NCBI GenBank assembly: GCA_024278455.1 | Contig: JAJRTE010000017.1 | Location: 1-49,147, forward strand | Reading direction: 5' to 3' | Length of the DNA: 49,147 nucleotides | Origin: Myxococcota bacterium | GTDB lineage: Bacteria; Myxococcota_A; UBA796; JAJRTE01 | Shown: positions 33,407-41,575 of the stretch, one piece after another | Layout of the letters: each line of letters begins with the position of its first letter | Numbering within the stretch: position 1 is the stretch's first letter | Translations under genes and position numbers: made by a program | The notes under the pieces: generated by a model | What the model saw: only the letters and a program-made list of their open reading frames with translations | What the model was told of the DNA's origin: nothing | Databases searched by the model: none

Positions 33407-34525
33407 TCAGGTTCCCCCCGCCGTCTCCCCGGACGGATTCCCACCCGCATCGGGTTGCTCAGGGCCCTCCTCGGGGAGGTCCGGGTAGCTATCCTCCTTG
33501 GTGGTGTTCACCAGTTGGTAGACCCCGATCCTGTGGTTCAAGAAATCGCAGACGAAAATCCGGTCATCTTTGTCGATGGCGATGGCCGTGGGATTCTTCA
33601 GCATGCCCGGTAGCGGTCCGCGCCCCCCGAAGAAGAGAAGAACGTCTCCCCGTTGGTTGAAGATCTGGACGTTGCACCAGGTGGTGTCGACGATGTACAG
33701 ATTGTCGAGGCTGTCGATCGCGATCCCCTTCGGTTTGTCGAACATCCCCCATCCGGTCCCCCGTTCCCCGAAAACCCTGACGAAGTTCCCATCCGGGTCG
33801 AACTTCTGGACTCGAGCGTTGAGCGTATCGGAAACGAAGAGATTCCCTTCCTTGTCGAGGGCCAGGTAGGTAGGAAACAGGAACTGCCCTTCCCCGCCCC
33901 CCCTGTTCTTGCCGACGACACCCACGAGCTTGCCCTCACGATCGAAGACCTTGACCGTGTGCTCCCGGGATTCCATGGAACTCGTATCCGCTACATAGAT
34001 GCGATCCCTGTCGCGATCGATGACGATGCCGGTCGGGCGGTGCAAGGAAGCGTCCGTGAAGAATCCCACGATCTGGTGCTCGCGGTTGAAGATCGAGACC
34101 CCTTTCTTGCGCTGCTCTACCACGAAGAGGTTCTCGTCCTCGTCCAGCGCGATGCCCATCGGGGAGTTCAATCCCACGATCTTGTCGAACGTCTTCTCAC
34201 CGAAGTCGAAGATGAACACCGCCGCCTGGGCCGGGTCCGATACGTAGATGCGCTGTCCATCGTCGGATACTGCAATCCCCATGGGTTCGCGCAATGTGAA
34301 TGTGGGGGCCTTCCTTCCCCCCACGAGCCGCAACAGTCGCCGGAAAACGGAGACTTCTCGTTCAATGTCGTCACTGCTTTCTATCAGTCGAAGAAACCTG
34401 ATTCGCTCGGTCTGGGGCGGAGGAGGCCAGACCGGCTTGATGTCCTCCTTCTTCTTCCACGACGCGCAACCAAGGAACGCCAGGAGAGACACGGCGGAAA
34501 GCCACCACATCACCCGGCCTCTCAT
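33407..34525 (-). CDS. NHL-repeat (six-bladed beta-propeller) lipoprotein
   Basis: 372 residues. The lipobox is AFLGC (Cys about 20), followed by a Lys-rich stretch, a Pro-rich segment and an NHL propeller with blades such as REPMGIAVSDDGQRIYVSD, HRPTGIVIDRDRDRIYVAD and KPKGIAIDSLDNLYIVD. A Pro/Glu/Gly-rich tail ends the chain. GAGGAG is 5 bp before the ATG. It is a paralogue of the propeller at 27285-28328 and lies directly upstream of the OmcE-like gene, echoing the propeller-then-cytochrome order seen at two other places in this window. Confidence 0.92.
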   Translation of the reverse strand: MRGRVMWWLSAVSLLAFLGCASWKKKEDIKPVWPPPPQTERIRFLRLIESSDDIEREVSVFRRLLRLVGGRKAPTFTLREPMGIAVSDDGQRIYVSDPAQAAVFIFDFGEKTFDKIVGLNSPMGIALDEDENLFVVEQRKKGVSIFNREHQIVGFFTDASLHRPTGIVIDRDRDRIYVADTSSMESREHTVKVFDREGKLVGVVGKNRGGGEGQFLFPTYLALDKEGNLFVSDTLNARVQKFDPDGNFVRVFGERGTGWGMFDKPKGIAIDSLDNLYIVDTTWCNVQIFNQRGDVLLFFGGRGPLPGMLKNPTAIAIDKDDRIFVCDFLNHRIGVYQLVNTTKEDSYPDLPEEGPEQPDAGGNPSGETAGGT

Positions 34526-34946
34526 CCATGCTCCTCGAGAATACTGACTACCATGATATCCTGACAACATTGAACAACTCCCTGCCGTTGGGATGTGGGT
34601 CCACCGCACGAGAAGCCTGCGGCGCGGCCTACCGCTTCTCTGCGAAACGCCTTCTCGAGCGACGCCTCCATGCGTTAGGCGGCGCTTTTCCTGGCCCGGA
34701 CGTGGCCGGAAGAAACACGCTACACGATTTTGCTTTCGGTGGGTACCCCCCGAAGGGGCTACTCAGAAAGAGCCACGTGGGCGCGAGGTGCCCGGCATCG
34801 GCCGCGGGATCGGTCGAAGCGTCGAGAGTTCTTGTGTTTCGGCGTTCGGCCAGCTAGGATCCGGGTCGTCCGATCATGCTTCCTAACACGGAAAGCGAAG
34901 AAAATCGAGAGAACGGAAACCAACCTCCGTTCCCGGGAGCAAGAAA
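34526..34946. other. Divergent promoter region between the propeller lipoprotein and the OB-fold gene
   Basis: About 420 bp with no credible gene. It holds a 7-bp inverted repeat just before the OB-fold gene. Promoters for both directions are expected here, but I could not place them. Confidence 0.5.
34911..34932 (+). repeat. 7-bp inverted repeat before the NrfJ-like gene
   Basis: GAACGGA and TCCGTTC separated by 8 nt, ending 3 nt before the GGGAG ribosome site. It could be an operator or a hairpin affecting translation initiation. Confidence 0.4.
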
Positions 34947-35711
34947 ATGAAAGAACCACGCCATCGTTCCTCGAGCCTGTTGGCTCTCGCAGCGCTTCTG
35001 GTGCTCCCCGGTCAGAGCGCGGCGGGCCAGGCGATGCCCGCAGAGTCCCAGGTGGAGCACGGCCAGCAACAGGCTCCCGCTCGAACGGTGACGGGAAAAG
35101 TGCTCGAAACCATGGACGCAGGGTCCTACACCTACGCGCTGGTGGACACGGACAAGGGAAAGATCTGGATCGCCGCCTATCGGTTCGACGTGGATACCGG
35201 CGACACCGTGACGTTTCCTCCCGGTGCCCCCATGCCCGGGTTTCACAGCAAGAGCCTCGATCGGACCTTCGATCTCATCTACTTCGTCCCTGCGGTGGCA
35301 GTTGCAGGAGGTCAGGATGCGTCCAGCCGGATGCCCCCGGGGCATGCGAACGTCGGAACGCAGAGCCCTGCCGACATCGAGATCGATCTGTCCGGGATCG
35401 AGAAGGCCGACGGGGGCTGGACTGTCGGGGAAGTGTATGCCGGGAAAAAGCAACTCGCGGGAAAAGAGGTGGTGGTCCGTGGAAAAGTCGTCAAGGCGAA
35501 CGAGGGTATCATGGGCAAGAACTGGCTCCACCTCCGAGACGGCACTGGCGAGGCCGGTTCGAATGACCTGCTCGTCTCGACGCAGGACACGGCTCGAGTC
35601 GGAGACACCGTAGTGGCCCGCGGCACAGTGGCTACCGACAAGGACCTGGGATACGGATACAGGTTTACCCTGATCCTGGAAAACACCACCATCACGGTAG
35701 AATCGCGGTAG
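34947..35711 (+). CDS. Exported protein with two OB-fold (NrfJ-like) domains
   Basis: 254 residues. A signal peptide (ending QSAAGQA, about 29) precedes an NrfJ-like OB-fold (GKVLETMDAGSYTYALVDTD, residues about 50-120). A second OB-fold with KEVVVRGKVVKANEGIMGKN, HLRDGTG, and ARGTVATDKDLGYGYRF covers about 165-250. Proteins of this kind occur beside multiheme cytochrome genes in Deltaproteobacteria-like genomes; their biochemical role is not established. No heme motif or lipobox is present. GGGAG lies 8 bp before the ATG. It is transcribed away from the propeller gene and toward the second set of surface proteins. Confidence 0.85.
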   Translation: MKEPRHRSSSLLALAALLVLPGQSAAGQAMPAESQVEHGQQQAPARTVTGKVLETMDAGSYTYALVDTDKGKIWIAAYRFDVDTGDTVTFPPGAPMPGFHSKSLDRTFDLIYFVPAVAVAGGQDASSRMPPGHANVGTQSPADIEIDLSGIEKADGGWTVGEVYAGKKQLAGKEVVVRGKVVKANEGIMGKNWLHLRDGTGEAGSNDLLVSTQDTARVGDTVVARGTVATDKDLGYGYRFTLILENTTITVESR

Positions 35712-35786
35712 CACGCGCCGGTTTCTCTCCTGCCGGCCCGGTTCATTCCCATGGTTTCTATTGACCGCCCTGGTCTCTCCCGTGTA

Positions 35787-35815
35787 TTGAGTAAGATAGC
35801 GAAAACCCATAAAAC
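35787..35815 (+). promoter_or_regulatory. Possible sigma70 promoter of the beta-helix gene
   Basis: TTGAGT, 17 bp, TAAAAC, about 150 bp ahead of the ATG at 35967. An alternative TTGACC lies at 35761-35766 with a weaker partner 18 bp downstream. Confidence 0.42.
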
Positions 35816-35966
35816 CGATATTTCGACAGAGGCCTTCCGTTCGTTCTGGCGCCGGTTTCGCCGGCGTTCGGTCCCTGGAGTGGGCGATACAGGCCCCTGT
35901 TGGCGCGGGTTGGGGCGAAAGATACCTGGGTTGACCGCTGCAACACTCACTCGGGAGGGAGGTACC

Positions 35967-37427
35967 ATGCCAACGATGACCGCAGTTCGAGCATCCCTGA
36001 TCGCCGCAGGCTTTCTGGTCCTGGTGGGCCCGCCTTCTCAGAGTGCTGCCGCCAGAAACCAGGCGTTCAGAGACGGCACGGCCCGCACGGTGTATGTGCC
36101 GCAGGACGCCCCGACCATCCAGGCAGCGATCAACATGTCTGTTTACGGGGACACGGTGGTCGTGGCCGAGGGCACCTACTACGAACATGTCACGATGAGG
36201 GAGGGCGTGAACGTGGTGGCCGACGGCACCGACGAGGAGCGCTCCACGTTCGTCACCGCGGAACGGACGATCATCGATGTGACCGGGACGAGCAGCGGGG
36301 TTCTGATCGGTGTCCGGGGAGCAGACGATGCCACGCTGGATGGGTTCACCATCCGGGGGGCCGACAATGGAGGCATTGGCATTCTGTGCGTGGAGCCGCT
36401 CACGCGCAAGGCAGCTTCCCCGACAGTCCAGAACTGTATCATTCGCGACAATACCATCGGGATTGCCGGCGCGTTCGGCGCATCCCCCACGGTCCAGCAC
36501 AACATCATCCAAGACAACGAGGTGGGGGTAGGATTCAGGGACAGTGAGACCGCCCCCCTGATCGTGGACAACGAGATCTACTACAACACCCGCGTCGGTA
36601 TCGGGTGCGACGGGAGTTCACCCACGATCGACGGCAACTTCATCGGCCGCAACAATGAAGCCGGGATAGGGACGAGGAACGGGGCGACACCCCTGATCAC
36701 CAACAATTTGATCGGCATAGACAGCAATGGCGAACACTGGGGCAACGCCAAGGCAGGGATCGGGTGTGACGGCAGCGCTCCCGTGATTCGGGACAATGTG
36801 ATCGGGTACAATGCCGACGCGGGTATCGGTATCAAGAATGCGGCCGCTCCCATCATCACCGACAACGAGATTGCATACAACAATGCTGCAGGCATCGGCA
36901 CCGACGAGGAGTTCCCTGGATCGCACATCGAGGTCCACAGGAACTATGTCCATGACAACAGGGCCGCGGGAATCGCGAGCAACGGGGTGACCGGCTCGAT
37001 CACCAATAACATCGTGGTCGGCAACGCAGCAGCCGGTATCGCGGTCTATGACACGCCTCTGGACGACGTTACGAACAACGTGGTCGCTTACAATGGCGCA
37101 GTCGGTATTACGAACCAGGTAGGAACTCCCTTCCCGATTCAGAACAACATTTGCATGTCCAACGGCTCCCCGGGCATCAAGGATGATTCCCTGGGCTATG
37201 ACTACAACATGTTGTACGACAACAATGCCACCTACGGAGAAAGCGGATCCGACCCCTGGATCGTCTATCCGAACTACGGAGGCAACTGGGCGGGCGAGCA
37301 CGATGTGCTTCCCATCTCAGACCCCTTGTTCGTGGATCCCGTAGGCGGCGATTTCCACCTCCAGCCCGGTTCCCCCGCCATTGACGCGGGCAACCCCGAC
37401 CCGGTGTTCAACGATGTCGACGGTTAG
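35967..37427 (+). CDS. Secreted right-handed beta-helix protein, C-terminus cut by an in-frame TAG
   Basis: 486 residues to the first stop. A signal peptide (about 1-29, ending SQSAAA) is followed by a DUF1565/NosD-like start (YVPQDAPTIQAAINMSVYGDT) and a beta-helix of regular turns: repeated AGIG or VGIG steps, IxDNxI asparagine ladders and TNNxV. The chain ends PAIDAGNPDPVFNDVDG and then TAG. The same frame continues RNDLGAYGGPNPFALF to a second TAG at 37476-37478, and this is exactly how the family normally ends (DVDGxRNDxGAYGGP). The TAG therefore looks like a nonsense change or a sequencing error removing 16 residues. GGGAGG is 6 bp before the ATG. Probable surface protein; function unknown. 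Confidence 0.88.
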   Translation: MPTMTAVRASLIAAGFLVLVGPPSQSAAARNQAFRDGTARTVYVPQDAPTIQAAINMSVYGDTVVVAEGTYYEHVTMREGVNVVADGTDEERSTFVTAERTIIDVTGTSSGVLIGVRGADDATLDGFTIRGADNGGIGILCVEPLTRKAASPTVQNCIIRDNTIGIAGAFGASPTVQHNIIQDNEVGVGFRDSETAPLIVDNEIYYNTRVGIGCDGSSPTIDGNFIGRNNEAGIGTRNGATPLITNNLIGIDSNGEHWGNAKAGIGCDGSAPVIRDNVIGYNADAGIGIKNAAAPIITDNEIAYNNAAGIGTDEEFPGSHIEVHRNYVHDNRAAGIASNGVTGSITNNIVVGNAAAGIAVYDTPLDDVTNNVVAYNGAVGITNQVGTPFPIQNNICMSNGSPGIKDDSLGYDYNMLYDNNATYGESGSDPWIVYPNYGGNWAGEHDVLPISDPLFVDPVGGDFHLQPGSPAIDAGNPDPVFNDVDG

Positions 37428-37478
37428 CGAAATGACCTGGGGGCATACGGAGGTCCGAATCCCTTCGCGTTGTTCTAG
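37425..37478 (+). pseudogene. Conserved C-terminal extension of the beta-helix gene beyond the in-frame TAG
   Basis: Reading through TAG (37425-37427) gives sixteen codons ending with LGAYGGPNPFALF and a second TAG. The segment matches the standard family ending, so it is the original 3' end of the gene. Confidence 0.7.
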
Positions 37479-37481
37479 CCA

Positions 37482-37498
37482 GGACCATTTGCTGGTCC
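37482..37498 (+). terminator. Hairpin just after the second stop of the beta-helix gene
   Basis: GGACCA-TTTGC-TGGTCC, a perfect 6-bp stem 3 nt past the second TAG. Without a T-run it is a weak terminator, but its position supports the second TAG as the ancestral gene end. Confidence 0.45.
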
Positions 37499-37619
37499 CG
37501 CTTGCTGGCAATGGGACCCCGACGTCCAGCGGGCCGGTCCATTCGCCCGCGCGGGGAGCGGCGCCCCGAGAGGTGTGGTTGCTTCTGGTCGTGCTATCAA
37601 CAACCAGGGGAGTTCCTGC

Positions 37620-38774
37620 ATGGTTCACTTGATAATGAGCCGCCGGACCGGAGCGGGTGCGTTGCTGCTTCTCGCGTTTTTTCTCATCGGGGATCCTGCG
37701 TGTGACGACCAGGACGCCGACGGAATTCTTGATTCCCAGGACAATTGCATGCAGGACCCGAATCCGGACCAGGCCGACCAGGACTCGGACGGTATCGGTG
37801 ACGTGTGTGACACGTGCCCGGCGTTTGCCGATCCGAGTCAGACGGACTCGGACAGCGACGGCGTCGGCGACCTGTGCGACAACTGCCCGCAGGTACCCAA
37901 CGCGCTTCAGGAAGACGAGGACCTGGACGGCACCGGAGATGCTTGCGAGGCGAAGGTTCTCCCCATCCTGAATCCGGTCCGGAGCCCCACCCGGCTGGCC
38001 ATGGATTCGGCCGGAAACATCTATCACACCGATCCGGTCGTGGGGTCGATCTTCATCTACGACGCCAGTCTCAAGCTGGTGGGTGAGCTTTCCGGGCTGG
38101 ATCGCCCTCTTGGCATCGTCGTGGATCCCGGGGGAAACATCTACGTCGGCAACGATGGGCGGGACAACGTGGAGGTCTACTCCCAGGCCGGGGTCAAGCT
38201 GAAGGTCATCGACGGCGGCAACATTCGGATGCCGAACGACTTGGTGCTGGACGCTCGCGGCAACCTGTACGTGGTGGACAGCCTGGAGAGCACCATCCGG
38301 ATCTATGACGCGACCGGAACCTTGTTGAGGAACATCGGCCATCCGGGCGAAGGGGACGGTGGACTTCGTTTTCCTGTCGCCGTGCTCGTCGACGAGCGCG
38401 ATGTCGAGAAGGGAGAGGTTCTGGTCGCCGACCAGGGGAACGCGTTGGTTCAGGTTTTCGACCTCGAGGGTGCGTTTCTGCGTTCTTTCGGGGGGCCGGT
38501 TCCCGCCTTCAGCGAGGACTGGCAGGGCAAGTTCGTGAAGCTCCAGGGCATCTCGATGGACAGCCAGGGACGCCTGCACGCGCTGGATTGCTTCATGAAC
38601 AGAATCCAGATCCTCGATGCTGAGCAGGGGACCTACGTGGACGCATACGGAGAGTTCGGCACCGAGGCCGGTAAGCTCAATCTCCCGCTGGACCTGCTGA
38701 TCTCGAGCGGAGGCGCGGTGATTGTGGCGAACTCGGGAAACCGGCGGATCGAAGCCATCTACTCGGTCCAATGA
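37620..38774 (+). CDS. Secreted protein: thrombospondin type 3 repeats plus NHL beta-propeller
   Basis: 384 residues. A signal segment (about 1-26) is followed by the first cysteine in GDPACDDQD, which is not a standard lipobox. Residues about 28-105 hold thrombospondin type 3 calcium-binding repeats (DNCMQDPNPDQADQDSDGIG, DTCPAF, DNCPQVPN). Residues about 110-384 form an NHL-type propeller (SPTRLAMDSAGNIYHTD, RPLGIVVDPGGNIYVGND, LPLDLLISSGGAVIVANSG). GGGGAG lies 7 bp before this ATG; a second ATG at 37635 is possible. It is 45 bp upstream of the 15-heme cytochrome gene and surely co-transcribed with it. The calcium repeats suggest an extracellular place of work. Confidence 0.9.
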   Translation: MVHLIMSRRTGAGALLLLAFFLIGDPACDDQDADGILDSQDNCMQDPNPDQADQDSDGIGDVCDTCPAFADPSQTDSDSDGVGDLCDNCPQVPNALQEDEDLDGTGDACEAKVLPILNPVRSPTRLAMDSAGNIYHTDPVVGSIFIYDASLKLVGELSGLDRPLGIVVDPGGNIYVGNDGRDNVEVYSQAGVKLKVIDGGNIRMPNDLVLDARGNLYVVDSLESTIRIYDATGTLLRNIGHPGEGDGGLRFPVAVLVDERDVEKGEVLVADQGNALVQVFDLEGAFLRSFGGPVPAFSEDWQGKFVKLQGISMDSQGRLHALDCFMNRIQILDAEQGTYVDAYGEFGTEAGKLNLPLDLLISSGGAVIVANSGNRRIEAIYSVQ

Positions 38775-38819
38775 GTCAGGTCCTGCCTTGGGAATGAGCG
38801 TGCGAAGCGAGGTACCGAC

Positions 38820-41405
38820 ATGGTCCGACGCGCCCTGTATCTGACTAGGGGGCTGGCGATGCTCTTGGCGCTCCCTCAGTACGCCCTCGCATTGGACCCT
38901 CCGCACGACAGCTCAAACGACATCGACTGCGACGATTGCCATGCCACACATCCGAGCGGCGGGATGGGATCGAGTACCGTTCCAAGGGGGGAGGAGCAGG
39001 AAGCACTCTGCAAGAGCTGCCACAACCCCACCGGCATGGCGTCTTCCGACAGCGACGTGGCCAACCACGTGGTGCGTGACGGTACGATCACGATCGACTG
39101 TGGGAGCTGCCACGACCCTCACGGACCCCACGAGGGCGAGGACCCGCACACGGGTACCGTGGCACCCAACGAGGAACTGATCCGGCGGAACACGACCCTT
39201 TTCGTTCCGCAGGCCCTCGAACCGGCCGTCTTCCAGGACAGCCCGGACCACTTCAGCTTCACGTCGGCCCCCTACGACGGTATCTGTCAGACCTGTCACA
39301 CCGAGACGGTGCACCACACCAACGACGGCGTGGACCCCTACCACATGCAGGGAGCAGACTGCACCACCTGCCACCTGCACGAACGGGGATTCCTTCCCGG
39401 GGGGTGCACGAACTGTCATGACGAGCCACAGGGCCCGCGCCGCCAGATCGTAGGGGCCGAGGGAGACTTCACCAGGACCTCGCACCATGTCCAGGTGGCT
39501 GTCTCCGACGACGATTGCCTCCTCTGTCACTACGTGCGCGACCACGGGAGCGGCGTTGTCAAGCTCAAGGACCCGGACCTGGGGTCCGATGTGGTGTACG
39601 CATATCACCCGGACGACCCCGCCACCGTGGAAGACTTCTGTCTTGGCTGCCACGACGAGGACGGGGCGCTGGCTGGTGGCGGAACGGAGCCTTTCGGCGA
39701 CCAACTTCCTCCTCCGGACATCGACGGCCAGGGAAGCTGGGCGGCCTCTGCCCACAATCTCGCTGGATACTCCCAGAACGCGGGGAACCCGGTTTCCTGC
39801 CTCGGAGACGGCACCACCACGGGCTGCCACGGAAACGGGCATGGCTCCGACAACATCAAGATCCTGGGCGGACCCGCCTTCGGGTACGACATCCAGGAGC
39901 TGTGCTACCGGTGCCACACCGACAACAAGATCGTCAATGACGCCCTGGCGAACAACCGGCCCGGGGGATACGAGTCTGCCGATGACATCGAGGAGGCCTT
40001 CAACAAGTCCGAGAAGCACAACCTCGGGACCGGTTTCACCATGAACGGGAGCAGCTTCACCCTCCAGTGCTCGAGCTGTCACAATCCGCACGTGGTCACC
40101 GGCAAGTACTGGGACGCCGCCCTGAACGTCTCGCCCATCACCCGGCCCGACTTCAGCGACCCGGTCAACAACCCTAGAGCCATGGGTGCCGTCTTGTGGG
40201 GAGCCGCGCCGGGAGAGAAAATGGACGACTTCGCCGCCCGGGCTGCGGGAAGCGGCGGGTGGTACTTCAGCGAGGCTCGAGGGCACCTGATTCAGATCGA
40301 CCGTCCCGCGGTCTACCAGCCCCCCAAGGCAGGCGATGGCTACGAGTTCGAGTTCGGCGGCGACATCATGCCGGACTACACGACGCTTTGCCTGGATTGC
40401 CACTCTTATCGCATGAGCGATGCCAATCCCCCGGTCAACTGGGGCCAGGGCATCGCCTGTACCGGCAATTCAGTGGACCCCCCAGACCAGCGTATCGAGT
40501 GCGGCGCCCAGCATGGGCTGGCGATGGCAGGCATGCCCTACTACGTGAGCGACAGCGGCAAGTCCGGCTACTGGGGCAACAGCGGAAACCCGGACGTCAT
40601 CTTTGCCATGAACTATGTGACTCGAGGCCGGCACAACGGGCATTTCATGCGATGGCCCTACGACTCCGCGGAACGCAGCGCCGGTATCAACTTCGTGATG
40701 TCCTGCACCGACTGCCACGAAGCCCACGGTTCATCCCGGAGTTCCATGATCCGCGAGCGGCTCAACGTCAACGGCAACGGAGATTGCGGTACCGGGGGAG
40801 ACTCGAGCCCCAACGGCGAGAACTGCAGCGACGGCGGCAACTGGAACGCGTTCTGTAACATCTGCCACTACTACTACGGCGGGCAGCACCACGGCATGTC
40901 GTGCGGCAATGCCTGTTGTCATGAAGCAAACTCCTTGCACCGCATCGTTCACACCACGGACAGCGGCTCCGCCACCCAACTCATGATCACCGCGGCAGGC
41001 TATGAGAGCTACTACGAACGCCCGGATTTCACGCCGGAAATCGTCGCCGCACAGGGAACCGTGGGAGACGATCTGATCGAGGTGACCTTCAAGGAAGGCG
41101 TCTACGGAGACATGGACCTCACCTCCGCGCTCGGCCCCGAGGACTTCTGGCTGTTCGACACCAACGGCGACAACCCGAGAACCATCATCGATGTCTACCA
41201 CGCGCCAGGGGACTCGACCGCGATCCTCGCCATGAGCGCGCCGCTGATCGAGGCCGACCTGTCGGCCGACATCATCGCCACAACCGGGAAATCGGTCTGG
41301 AGCTGGTACGAAGGAGGGTACGAAAACTGGGCCACCGGCACCCTCGAAGCCCAGCCTGTGTCTGCCGGACCGTGGCCGGTCACCATCGAGCCCGCTACGC
41401 CCTGA
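38820..41405 (+). CDS. Exported cytochrome with about 15 hemes and a C-terminal beta-sandwich domain
   Basis: 861 residues. A signal peptide (ending YALA, about 24) is followed by thirteen CxxCH sites, from CDDCHATH to CNICHYYY. Two more cysteine pairs precede CH with unusual spacing: CLGDGTTTGCH (CX8CH, codons 39798-39830) and CGNACCH (CX4CH, codons 40902-40922). About fifteen hemes are therefore possible. Residues about 725-861 lack heme sites and look like a beta-sandwich (VGDDLIEVTFKEGVY, LGPEDFWLFDTNGDN), as in secreted adhesion or anchoring domains. GAGG precedes the ATG by 8 bp. It follows the calcium-repeat propeller gene by 45 bp. Likely a cell-surface or released terminal electron carrier; a catalytic role at an open heme site cannot be excluded. 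Confidence 0.93.
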   Translation: MVRRALYLTRGLAMLLALPQYALALDPPHDSSNDIDCDDCHATHPSGGMGSSTVPRGEEQEALCKSCHNPTGMASSDSDVANHVVRDGTITIDCGSCHDPHGPHEGEDPHTGTVAPNEELIRRNTTLFVPQALEPAVFQDSPDHFSFTSAPYDGICQTCHTETVHHTNDGVDPYHMQGADCTTCHLHERGFLPGGCTNCHDEPQGPRRQIVGAEGDFTRTSHHVQVAVSDDDCLLCHYVRDHGSGVVKLKDPDLGSDVVYAYHPDDPATVEDFCLGCHDEDGALAGGGTEPFGDQLPPPDIDGQGSWAASAHNLAGYSQNAGNPVSCLGDGTTTGCHGNGHGSDNIKILGGPAFGYDIQELCYRCHTDNKIVNDALANNRPGGYESADDIEEAFNKSEKHNLGTGFTMNGSSFTLQCSSCHNPHVVTGKYWDAALNVSPITRPDFSDPVNNPRAMGAVLWGAAPGEKMDDFAARAAGSGGWYFSEARGHLIQIDRPAVYQPPKAGDGYEFEFGGDIMPDYTTLCLDCHSYRMSDANPPVNWGQGIACTGNSVDPPDQRIECGAQHGLAMAGMPYYVSDSGKSGYWGNSGNPDVIFAMNYVTRGRHNGHFMRWPYDSAERSAGINFVMSCTDCHEAHGSSRSSMIRERLNVNGNGDCGTGGDSSPNGENCSDGGNWNAFCNICHYYYGGQHHGMSCGNACCHEANSLHRIVHTTDSGSATQLMITAAGYESYYERPDFTPEIVAAQGTVGDDLIEVTFKEGVYGDMDLTSALGPEDFWLFDTNGDNPRTIIDVYHAPGDSTAILAMSAPLIEADLSADIIATTGKSVWSWYEGGYENWATGTLEAQPVSAGPWPVTIEPATP

Positions 41406-41575
41406 CATGGGCCGGCTCACCATGGACTTTCCTCCGGCCTCGCAACGTTTTTTTCCAGGGCTGCGTGACGAAACGTACTTTTCGCGTTACCCTGTCATGG
41501 CGGCTCGTTGTCGTGTGCCGGAAGACTTCCGCCTCGAGGGCCGTCCACTGGAACTATCACAGGAGACGTCATCAG

